Positions 6,594 through 12,048 of a DNA stretch of 12,048 nt are shown here, piece by piece. The notes beneath the pieces were generated by a model. The model had not been told where the DNA came from and ran no database searches. It was given only the letters and a program-made list of their open reading frames with translations. This stretch comes from DAOVGU01 sp030637775 [NCBI: bacterium] (lineage in GTDB: Bacteria; Ratteibacteria; UBA8468), in assembly GCA_030637775.1 (NCBI GenBank), contig DAOWFY010000079.1, positions 1 through 12,048 of the forward strand, in the 5' to 3' direction. The first letter of the stretch is position 1, and the number at the start of each line of letters is the position of its first letter. The position numbers were made by a program, and so were the translations under genes.

Positions 6594-6604
6594 TTGACAT
6601 TTTG
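6574..6604 (+). repeat. Left terminal inverted repeat of the cassette
   Basis: The plus strand reads TGGGGGTCAGGTCTCCACAT and continues TTGACATTTTG. It matches the complement of 8456-8486 at 24 of 31 positions. It contains the presumed dciA start codon (6591-6593, minus strand). Confidence 0.7.
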
Positions 6605-6630
6605 TTCTTTTTTCTTGGTAATGCTTCTAA

Positions 6631-7152
6631 TTACCCGAATGGAGGTATATCGACCGGCAAGCCAACCCTCATAAAGAATCTTGCGAAAGCCTGAGATAAA
6701 TGCTCTCTGTAAGGAGGTAATAAGCGCAATCTTTTACCTCTTTTTTTAGCTAAATCTATAATAAAATCAAAAGGGACGCTATAAATACTCCGAAAATCAA
6801 CAATCAAATAATCCGTTTCAAATCCATCTATCTCACATTTATTCAGGAGATGATAACCTGGTAAATGTCCTCGCCTTAAGGATTCTTTCGTTTTTTTCTT
6901 TTTATAATTTGGATTCTTTTCTTCGAATTCTTTTAGTGTCCAAATCGGGCAAACAAGAACCAAATCAAGTTTCCTTTGCTCAAGATCACATGATTGGCTC
7001 ATAACGGTCACATCATATTCAATAACTTCAGTGGATACTTTCCCTAATTCTATTGCTGTAGTGGGGACTACAACGGGACAGGAGTTTACAAAATCCCCTT
7101 GCAATAGTAGTTCACTGCCCTCCACTATATCGTACCATGGATACTTTTTCAT
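6631..7152 (-). CDS. Uncharacterised protein with GDFVNSCPV and SQSCDL motifs
   Basis: I do not recognise a named family. The product (173 residues from the ATG at 7152) starts MKKYPWYDIVEGSELLLQGDF and contains VNSCPVVVP, then VTVMSQSCDLEQRKLDLVLVCPI. A lysine-rich loop NPNYKKKKTKES, a strand-rich TDYLIVDFRSIYSVPFDFI stretch and a C-terminal SQAFARFFMRVGLPVDIPPF follow. The pattern suggests a compact beta-rich soluble domain with conserved cysteines; no signal peptide or membrane helix is visible. I recall similar SQ(S/T)CDL-containing hypothetical proteins in other genomes but no function for them. An in-frame TTG at 7161 is an alternative start. It is the last cassette gene, 30 bases after the 133-residue frame. 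Confidence 0.7.
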   Translation of the reverse strand: MKKYPWYDIVEGSELLLQGDFVNSCPVVVPTTAIELGKVSTEVIEYDVTVMSQSCDLEQRKLDLVLVCPIWTLKEFEEKNPNYKKKKTKESLRRGHLPGYHLLNKCEIDGFETDYLIVDFRSIYSVPFDFIIDLAKKRGKRLRLLPPYREHLSQAFARFFMRVGLPVDIPPFG

Positions 7153-7182
7153 GCTTCTCAATCTTCCTCTTTGACCCCTAAC

Positions 7183-7584
7183 TTAAAATTCTTCTGGTTC
7201 AACAATTCTGGGCTCCCCTCTTCTAATGTTTTCCACCTTCATCTCAACGGTATATCTTTTCCTCGGTGGCATTCGCACGATAAAGTCATGTTCTAACATT
7301 TCCGTGACTATATCTTCTTCTGATATATCTACAATTTCTTCTATCAAAGACGTTTCATTCTTTATCTCATAACGTGGCCAGACCGAAGACAAATCAATTT
7401 CAAGCAAAGATAACGCCTGATATAAAAACGGACCTTTTAACCGTTTCTCCCTTATCAAAATAGATAATAGCCTATTCCATGCTTCGTTTTTGTCTATCTC
7501 CTCTACTCTTGAGCTTATAGCAAACGGGCAGGGAATTGGATAATCTTGGTATGTAACATCTTGCAATGTTAACTGATATATCAT
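7183..7584 (-). CDS. Uncharacterised 133-residue cassette protein
   Basis: No family is recognised. The sequence begins MIYQLTLQDVTYQDYPIPCPFAISSR, has a central helical part (EAWNRLLSILIREKRLKGPFLYQALSLL) and an acidic stretch around EEIVDISEEDIVTEMLEHDF, and ends in basic-then-acidic VENIRRGEPRIVEPEEF. It is soluble, without a signal peptide or membrane segment. The ATG forms an ATGA overlap with the stop of the TIGR04255-type gene, and an AAGGAGG site lies in the final codons of that gene. The two are thus translationally coupled and likely made in fixed proportion. A small partner or regulator of the larger protein is possible but unproven. Confidence 0.75.
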   Translation of the reverse strand: MIYQLTLQDVTYQDYPIPCPFAISSRVEEIDKNEAWNRLLSILIREKRLKGPFLYQALSLLEIDLSSVWPRYEIKNETSLIEEIVDISEEDIVTEMLEHDFIVRMPPRKRYTVEMKVENIRRGEPRIVEPEEF

Positions 7585-8354
7585 TCAAACCTCCTTATTA
7601 ATTCTCCTTCTATCATCTTAAAAAACCAATCATCTGTTAATTCATGAGCCTCTTTTACCCATATAGCAATTTCACTCTTAACCTTAGGAGCATCATCTCC
7701 GATTGACTGAACTTGGGTTTCCCATATTAAAGCATTTGCTCCTTCTCTCTTTCCCCGTGTAAATCTCAGGTGTACTGCCCCCTTAGGCTTTGTAGATGGA
7801 AAAGAAAATCTTAAGTCAAAGCCTAAAGGCAATTTACTAACTCTAGCATCTTCAAATAGTTGTTTACGGATATCTATATTCATTTTCATTTTCCCCTTCA
7901 AAAAAGTGAATATGTCATCTTTTCCATAATCAAAGTCAATGGCATCAATATACCGTAATAACAACCCATTAACCCTCAAATTGTTTTCTGCATCTGGATA
8001 TGCCTCAAAAAGTGTATCCAAAAGGTGAGATATTCTTTTCTCAAAATCTTCCCACACATATCCTTCTGTATCATTTAGGGTAATGATTCCGGGCCCTATT
8101 TGAATGAGGGGCCATTCATTTTTGCCTTTCCTAAATCGGTGTTGAACAACATATCCTGCAATTTCATCCGGCATGGTTGCAGTAGGTAATTGCTCAGGGA
8201 AAGGATATCCCTCCTTGACCCTATCATATATTCTGCCAATCAGCATTTTGTAGTGCGGATCTATTTTCAATCCAGACTTTGGTTCTTGTAGTTCCCACCG
8301 TAACTCAAATATTGCCTCTACAAGAGGCTTGTTTTTTAGGATTTTTCTACCCAT
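7581..8354 (-). CDS. TIGR04255-type sporadically distributed protein
   Basis: The 257-residue length and the N-terminal KNKPLVEAIFELRW fit the TIGR04255 family, whose members are scattered among unrelated bacteria and have no established biochemical role. Other features are PLIQIGPGIITLND, YVWEDFEKRISHLLD, LLLRYIDAIDFDY, a strand-rich GFDLRFSFPSTKPKGAVHLRF, and a C-terminal KEAHELTDDWFFKMIEGELIRRFE typical of the family's closing helix. The protein looks soluble. A strong GGAGG site sits seven bases before the ATG at 8354. It is the first intact gene of the cassette and is coupled to the next one. Assignment is from memory of the N-terminal motif. Confidence 0.75.
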   Translation of the reverse strand: MGRKILKNKPLVEAIFELRWELQEPKSGLKIDPHYKMLIGRIYDRVKEGYPFPEQLPTATMPDEIAGYVVQHRFRKGKNEWPLIQIGPGIITLNDTEGYVWEDFEKRISHLLDTLFEAYPDAENNLRVNGLLLRYIDAIDFDYGKDDIFTFLKGKMKMNIDIRKQLFEDARVSKLPLGFDLRFSFPSTKPKGAVHLRFTRGKREGANALIWETQVQSIGDDAPKVKSEIAIWVKEAHELTDDWFFKMIEGELIRRFE

Positions 8355-8458
8355 TTTATAACCTCCGTATTCTTTTCTAAAGCCGCCACTTCACCTAACT
8401 TGTCTATATCCGAAATTAACTTAGGACATATCTCCTTTGGCCGATGACTATAACCCAA
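8336..8458 (-). pseudogene. Possible truncated frame at the cassette head
   Basis: A 40-codon open frame runs from TTG (8458) to TAA (8336), overlapping the TIGR04255-type gene by 19 bases. Its product, LGYSHRPKEICPKLISDI and on to NTEVIKWVEKS, has the mixed charged/hydrophobic composition of a real C-terminus. The frame stays open upstream into the inverted repeat, so it may be the tail of a gene whose 5' part was lost at the repeat boundary. It has no good start or ribosome site. Chance is not excluded. Confidence 0.3.
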
Positions 8459-8486
8459 TTTGTTAAATGTAGAGGTCTGACCCCTA
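8456..8486 (-). repeat. Right terminal inverted repeat of the cassette
   Basis: The minus strand reads TAGGGGTCAGACCTCTACAT and continues TTAACAAATTG. Its first three bases are the TAG stop of dnaN. The inner part, AGAGGTC-T-GACCCCT (8471-8485), is itself a near-perfect 15-base palindrome. Confidence 0.7.
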
Positions 8487-9581
8487 TTCCGTTTTTACGG
8501 GCATCAGGATATATTTATATTCCTCCTCAGTATCGGGACGAATAAGAGCCGGTTTTAAGGGATCGGAAATCCCCACAATTACATTTTCGACCTCTAAGCT
8601 TTTCAAAACATCCAGGATATAGACAGGGTTAAAGGAAACGGCGATCTTCTCGCCAGAGTATTCAACCGGAATTTGTTCCCTGGCTTCACCCGCTTCCGGG
8701 GTATTAATGGAGATAACTATTTCTTTGGGGACAAAATCAAGCCTTATTGAGCTATGGCGTTCAGTGGTGAGGAGACTGATACGTCTTACCGCAGCAATCA
8801 ACCTTTCCCTTTTCACTCTTATCTCCTTTAACTCCTCCCCCGAGGGAAAGATGGTCTCATAGCTGGGAAACCGGCCTTCAATAAGTTGAGAGATAATAAG
8901 CAGGTCGGCTGTCTTAAACATAATCTGATTAGGAGTGATGGTGATTTCAACCTCTCCTTCTTCGGCCAAACATTTCTCCAGCTCATCGATTAACTTTAAA
9001 GGTAAAATTAAGTCCATCTCTGCTGGTGAGGAATAGGACTTCTTGATATAGGCAAGCCTCCTGGTATCGGTTCCTACCAAAATCAAGCTGTCCTTTTTTA
9101 GGCTAAAAAGCAGTCCTCGCAGATAGGCCCTCGTCTCATCATAGGCGATAGAGAATTTTGTTTTCTTTAACATCTCTTTTAAAACCTCTTGTTTCATTCT
9201 TAGAACAGTCCCTTTCTTAACTTTGGGCAGGCCAGGGAATTCCTCGATCTTTAAACCGGGTAAGGTAAATGCAATCTTACCAACCGTTATCTGAGTTTTT
9301 TCGGTTTTCTCTTTAATGATATTAATTTCAGCTTCCGGTAATTCCCGGATGATACCGGCGAACCTTCTTCCCGGCACAAGGAGGCTCCCCTCTCTTTTTG
9401 TTTTACAAAGGATTGCTGTTCTCATCGTCAACTCTAAATCCGTAGCGGTCAAAAATATTTTATTTTTTTCTGCCTGTAAGAAAATAAAGGAAAGTGCGGG
9501 AAGAGAAGGTTTTAGACTAATAACTCCCACAATCCTCTGCAATCCATTTAAAAGATCTTTTCTTCTAATATTTATCTCCAT
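8484..9581 (-). CDS. dnaN: DNA polymerase III beta subunit (sliding clamp)
   Basis: DnaN forms the dimeric ring that tethers DNA polymerase III to the template. The 365-residue length is standard. Recognisable segments are the N-terminal MEINIRRKDLLNGLQRIVGV, FLTATDLELTMRT, GSLLVPGRRFAGIIREL, ETRAYLRGLLF, LVGTDTRRLAYIKK, EGRFPSYETIFP and VSFNPVYILDVL near the end. The C-terminus YILMPVKTE keeps the MPV peptide typical of bacterial clamps. An AAGGAG site lies six bases before the ATG. The TAG stop is the first triplet of the cassette's right inverted repeat, so the last residues may have been altered by that insertion. It lies 179 bases after dnaA. Confidence 0.97.
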   Translation of the reverse strand: MEINIRRKDLLNGLQRIVGVISLKPSLPALSFIFLQAEKNKIFLTATDLELTMRTAILCKTKREGSLLVPGRRFAGIIRELPEAEINIIKEKTEKTQITVGKIAFTLPGLKIEEFPGLPKVKKGTVLRMKQEVLKEMLKKTKFSIAYDETRAYLRGLLFSLKKDSLILVGTDTRRLAYIKKSYSSPAEMDLILPLKLIDELEKCLAEEGEVEITITPNQIMFKTADLLIISQLIEGRFPSYETIFPSGEELKEIRVKRERLIAAVRRISLLTTERHSSIRLDFVPKEIVISINTPEAGEAREQIPVEYSGEKIAVSFNPVYILDVLKSLEVENVIVGISDPLKPALIRPDTEEEYKYILMPVKTE

Positions 9582-9760
9582 TTTTTCTCCTTATTTTATC
9601 TTTTAAATAATAGTAATATTAATACTCATAGTCTTCATCATAAGAACGTCTATTCAGTTAATTAAGAACTATAAATACACAAAAGTCTATATTCTGTACT
9701 AATCCCACGGAGTAATTAGTTAACTTAAAAAATGTTCAAAAGTTATCACTAACCTGTTTA
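9582..9760. other. AT-rich dnaA-dnaN intergenic region
   Basis: This 179-base stretch is strongly AT-rich and has no gene. It carries the dnaN ribosome site and the downstream hairpin of the dnaA message. I found no exact TTATNCACA DnaA box on either strand and no convincing -35/-10 pair. Confidence 0.5.
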
Positions 9761-9767
9761 TTACTCC
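9709..9767 (-). other. Long imperfect hairpin overlapping the dnaA stop
   Basis: In the minus-strand RNA, GGAGTAAT (9767-9760), which includes the first bases of the dnaA stop codon, pairs perfectly with ATTACTCC (9716-9709). Inner arms TAGT/ACTA and AACTT/AAGTT extend the stem. No T-run follows, so this is not a standard intrinsic terminator. It could protect the dnaA 3' end or affect dnaN expression. Confidence 0.4.
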
Positions 9768-11119
9768 CCTTTAATCTTAACTACCATCTTCTCAGTCTCT
9801 TCCTTAAAATAAGGGTCCTTCTCCGTCATTTTTTTAATTTTTTTACAGGCATAGATAATAGTGGCATGATCCTTTCCTCCAAAACTATCACCAATTTGAG
9901 GTAAAGAAGCATCGGTCAATTCTCTGGCCAAATACATCGCAATCTGCCGGGGCAGAACAAATGACTTAATTCTTCTTCTTCCTTTAAGATCGGAGATATG
10001 AAGATTAAAATTTTCTGCAACCTTCTCTAAAATAGTCTCTACGGTAATTGGTTTTTGATAGACTTCTGTAATAATATCCTTTAATACCTCCTTAGCAAAT
10101 GGAAGATCTATTCTTTTGGCAAAAAGGGAACTGCAGGCAATAAGTTTGGTAAGCGCACCTTCTAATAGACGAATATTACTTTTTATCCTTTCGGCAATAA
10201 AATCTATTACCTCCTCATCAAAACTTACCCTCTTGATCTCCATCTTCTTCTTTAAAATAGCAATTCTGGTCTCTAAATCCGGGGGCTGGATGTCCGCGAC
10301 AAGCCCCCACTCAAAACGGCTTACCAATCGCTTCTCTAAGGCAGCGATCTCCTTGGGAGGCCGGTCTGAGGAGATTACTACCTGTTTATGATTATCATAA
10401 AGGGTATTAAAGGTGTGAAAGAATTCTTCCTGAATTCTTTCCTTGCCGGCAAGGAAATGGATGTCGTCAAGGAGGAGAATATTAAGGCTACGAAACCTGT
10501 TTCTAAAGGCGTTGGTTGTACGATTCTGGATACTGTCGATGTACTGGTTGACAAACTTTTCACTGGGAAGATATCTTACTCGATATCCACCTCGCTCCTT
10601 AATAAAATGACCAATTGCCTGCATCAGATGAGTCTTTCCCAATCCTACCGATCCATAGATGAAGAGTGGATTGTAAGCAGTGCCAATTGATTGGGCTACA
10701 GCAAGAGCAGCAGCGTGCGCCAGCCTATTGGAACTTCCAACAACAAAATTATCGAAAATAAAATTGGGGTTAAGCCCGGAGTGGTCAGCCCTTGCCGCTT
10801 CCTTCACGCGGAAACTCTGGGTCGCCTGCCTGCCGGCAGGCAGGATAGGAGCCGGTTCATTGGGGTAATCTTCCGGCAGGGAAAATTCAATTAAAATGTC
10901 CCTTCTAACAACAGAGGAAACCGCTCTTTTGATCAGGGGAAGGTAGTGGTCTTTTACCCAGTTCTTAAAGAAAGTATCCGGCACTTTTAATGTTATCTCC
11001 TTATTCGTAAAGGAGAAGGCTTTTATTGGTAGAAACCACAGCTTGAAGGCCTTGGGATCAACCTCTTTTTTGATTATATCAAGAGCCTTCTCCCAGATAT
11101 CCACAGCCTTTTCTTGCAT
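9761..11119 (-). CDS. dnaA: Chromosomal replication initiator protein DnaA
   Basis: DnaA binds boxes at oriC, forms an ATP-dependent filament and opens the duplex. The 452-residue protein shows domain I (about 1-75), a variable linker (80-115), the AAA+ domain with NFIFDNFVVG (119-128), Walker A GSVGLGKTH (156-164), Walker B LLLDDIHFL (215-223) and ISSDRPPKEI (249-258), and the DNA-binding domain IV ending in the signature GGKDHATIIYACKKI (414-428). Linker residues 92-99 (ILPAGRQA) are encoded across a 20-base perfect palindrome, an apparent repeat insertion in the part of DnaA that tolerates change. The ribosome site before the ATG is weak. DnaA boxes upstream suggest self-regulation. Confidence 0.98.
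   Translation of the reverse strand: MQEKAVDIWEKALDIIKKEVDPKAFKLWFLPIKAFSFTNKEITLKVPDTFFKNWVKDHYLPLIKRAVSSVVRRDILIEFSLPEDYPNEPAPILPAGRQATQSFRVKEAARADHSGLNPNFIFDNFVVGSSNRLAHAAALAVAQSIGTAYNPLFIYGSVGLGKTHLMQAIGHFIKERGGYRVRYLPSEKFVNQYIDSIQNRTTNAFRNRFRSLNILLLDDIHFLAGKERIQEEFFHTFNTLYDNHKQVVISSDRPPKEIAALEKRLVSRFEWGLVADIQPPDLETRIAILKKKMEIKRVSFDEEVIDFIAERIKSNIRLLEGALTKLIACSSLFAKRIDLPFAKEVLKDIITEVYQKPITVETILEKVAENFNLHISDLKGRRRIKSFVLPRQIAMYLARELTDASLPQIGDSFGGKDHATIIYACKKIKKMTEKDPYFKEETEKMVVKIKGE
10825..10844. repeat. Perfect 20-base palindrome inside dnaA
   Basis: CCTGCCTGCCGGCAGGCAGG is fully self-complementary and GC-rich in an AT-richer gene. Read on the minus strand it encodes the core of ILPAGRQA in the DnaA linker. 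I recall LPAGRQ-encoding palindromes as dispersed in-frame repeats in candidate-phylum genomes. Confidence 0.85.
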
Positions 11120-11266
11120 TCTTTTCAGGACAGCAATTATGATTGCTTAAAATCGAAACAGAGATTAATCCCACAAGGAGAGCTATATTCGGCAATGATT
11201 TTGTTAAAATTAAGGTCACCCTTTTCAAGTCTTATTTGGAGAATTTTTGGTATAGAGAATAGCGCT

Positions 11267-11275
11267 TTATTCACA
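11267..11275 (-). promoter_or_regulatory. DnaA box, one mismatch
   Basis: TTATTCACA (TGTGAATAA on minus) differs from consensus at one position and fits TTATNCACA. It is in the same orientation as the perfect box. Confidence 0.6.
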
Positions 11276-11297
11276 GAATCATAATCTTTTTAACAAC

Positions 11298-11306
11298 TTA
11301 TCCACA
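11298..11306 (-). promoter_or_regulatory. DnaA box, perfect consensus
   Basis: TTATCCACA on the plus strand (TGTGGATAA on minus) equals the high-affinity consensus. It lies four bases beyond the secA stop codon. Confidence 0.8.
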
Positions 11307-11310
11307 GGGG

Positions 11311-12048
11311 TTACTTTCTTCCGCAGCAATGTTTATATTTCTTGCCGCTGCCGCAGGGACAGGGTTCGTTGCGCCCGATTTTTCTTCCTTCCCGGTGATA
11401 AGGAACCGGTTTGGCGGCTGGCTCTGCCGGGGACGGAGAAGCTTGAGGAACCACTGCTGCCTCCTCTCTTTTGCTAACCAAAACCTTCTCGTCAAAGGAG
11501 CCAACCTCGGAATGCACAAAGGAAATCTGGGCTTCTGCTCTTCTTGCCTCCTCCTCAGAGATGGCCTCAATCTTAAACAGGTAATTTACCACCTCTCCCC
11601 GGATGGCATCATTCATCTGATCAAAGAGAAGGTAACTTTCCTGCTTATAGGCAACGACGGGATCGTGCTGACCATAGGCACGCAGCCCAATCCCTTCGCG
11701 AAGATTGTCCATATCATAGAGATGGTTCTTCCAGCGGTTATCGATTACCTGGAGAAGAATGGTACGCTCAAGATTGTCCATCAATTCTTTTCCCAATCGC
11801 TCCTCTTTCTCCTGGTAAGCAGTCTCGACCTTCTTTAACAACGAGTCCCTTGTTCTTTCTCGGTAGAGCTCTGGATTTTTCTCGTCCAATCGCTCTGGGA
11901 TAAAGGAAAGGCGAAAGAAGAGGTTGACCCATTTACTCAGTTCGCCCAGGTCCCATTCCCCTGGTTTAACATCGGGATTAAGATAGCGATTGATTCCGCT
12001 TTCCACCTCCTCAATGAGAAGGTTATGAATATATTCGGTGAGATCCCC
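11311..12048 (-). CDS. secA: Preprotein translocase ATPase SecA, C-terminal part
   Basis: SecA is the ATPase that drives unfolded proteins through the SecYEG channel at the inner membrane. The window holds the last 245 codons; the frame continues open past 12048. It begins [20 protein letters not shown] and includes the helical scaffold [30 protein letters not shown] and [14 protein letters not shown], which is diagnostic. After a proline/alanine-rich linker comes the zinc-binding tail [20 protein letters not shown], with the CxC...CC pattern that binds SecB and lipids. A GTG at 12006 is an internal valine, not the start. The location directly upstream of oriC/dnaA in the same direction is not a common order. 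Confidence 0.97.
   Translation of the reverse strand, partial: GDLTEYIHNLLIEEVESGINRYLNPDVKPGEWDLGELSKWVNLFFRLSFIPERLDEKNPELYRERTRDSLLKKVETAYQEKEERLGKELMDNLERTILLQVIDNRWKNHLYDMDNLREGIGLRAYGQHDPVVAYKQESYLLFDQMNDAIRGEVVNYLFKIEAISEEEARRAEAQISFVHSEVGSFDEKVLVSKREEAAVVPQASPSPAEPAAKPVPYHREGRKIGRNEPCPCGSGKKYKHCCGRK

Larger units (their letters stand above)
6574..8486. mobile_element. Inverted-repeat-bounded three-gene cassette between dnaN and dciA
   Basis: Thirty-one-base inverted repeats at 6574-6604 and 8456-8486 agree at 24 positions. They enclose three codirectional genes (6631-7152, 7183-7584, 7581-8354) and a possible truncated frame. Three 60-base stretches I counted inside have 24, 17 and 20 G+C, against 33 in one accD stretch. 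No transposase, integrase or target-site duplication is visible. The repeat core (GGGGTCAG..CT) resembles repeats I recall flanking REP-associated tyrosine transposases, which leave no target duplication. The element could be non-autonomous, or the repeats could be two independent insertions. Confidence 0.6.
11120..11310. other. Probable replication origin region upstream of dnaA
   Basis: The gap between secA and dnaA is AT-rich and gene-free. It has one consensus DnaA box and one single-mismatch box in the same orientation, 31 bases apart (about three helical turns). On the minus strand the first box continues as TGTGGATAAGTTGTTAAAAA, a typical bacterial origin context. AT-rich DNA lies between the boxes and dnaA. 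GC-skew could not be assessed. Confidence 0.6.

Noticed and set aside
6574-8486. Complete insertion sequence
   Set aside because: None of the three proteins carries a transposase or integrase motif (no DDE pattern, no HUH tyrosine motif), and no target duplication is seen.
9715-9750. DnaA box at TTATCACTA in the dnaA-dnaN spacer
   Set aside because: It departs from TTATNCACA at key positions.
10388-10690. Plus-strand 100-codon frame opposite dnaA
   Set aside because: Antisense to the conserved AAA+ core of DnaA; no supporting signals.
11329-11838. Plus-strand 169-codon frame opposite secA
   Set aside because: Lies wholly antisense to the conserved SecA C-terminus, and its protein shows no domain.

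Overview
This window is bacterial chromosomal DNA from the replication-initiation neighbourhood of what looks like an uncultivated lineage. Housekeeping genes are packed tightly, with many 4-base start/stop overlaps. Short palindromic repeats sit between genes and, in two cases, inside genes, where they are translated (an LPAGRQ peptide in DnaA and a cloverleaf repeat in FolC). That style is familiar from metagenome-assembled candidate phyla of the Omnitrophota kind, but the phylum cannot be fixed from this sequence and this is only an impression.

Layout. 1-632 (minus): 3'-truncated class II fructose-bisphosphate aldolase, with a good sigma70-type promoter and a palindrome in its leader. 965-2554 (minus): tRNA-Glu(CTC), rpmA, acpS, nnrD. 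2597-2747 (plus): tRNA-Val(TAC) and tRNA-Asp(GTC), driven by a promoter that is the mirror image of the tRNA-Glu promoter. 2731-2894: the last 19 bases of the tRNA-Asp region are duplicated around a 126-base insert. 2902-3315 (plus): a PilZ-domain protein. 3301-6593 (minus): dciA, dapA, accD, folC, one overlapping run. 6574-8486: a cassette bounded by inverted repeats, holding three genes and a possible truncated fourth. 8484-11119 (minus): dnaN and dnaA. 11120-11310: probable oriC with DnaA boxes. 11311-12048 (minus): the C-terminal part of SecA.

How the parts work together. DnaA, the beta clamp and DciA (helicase loader) are the core replication-initiation set, and dnaA lies directly downstream of a DnaA-box region. 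AccD and FolC form a coupled pair like the accD-folC pair of E. coli, preceded by the lysine/peptidoglycan enzyme DapA. AcpS activates acyl carrier protein and NnrD repairs hydrated NAD(P)H.

Most notable region: 6574-8486. Its ends carry 31-base inverted repeats (24 of 31 identical). One end supplies the stop codon of dnaN and the other the start codon of dciA. It separates two genes expected to be close, in the place where recF or gyrB is often found, and is AT-richer than accD. It encodes a TIGR04255-type protein, a small uncharacterised protein translationally coupled to it, and a third uncharacterised protein with an SQSCDL motif. No transposase is present. The function is unknown; it is a candidate undescribed accessory system.
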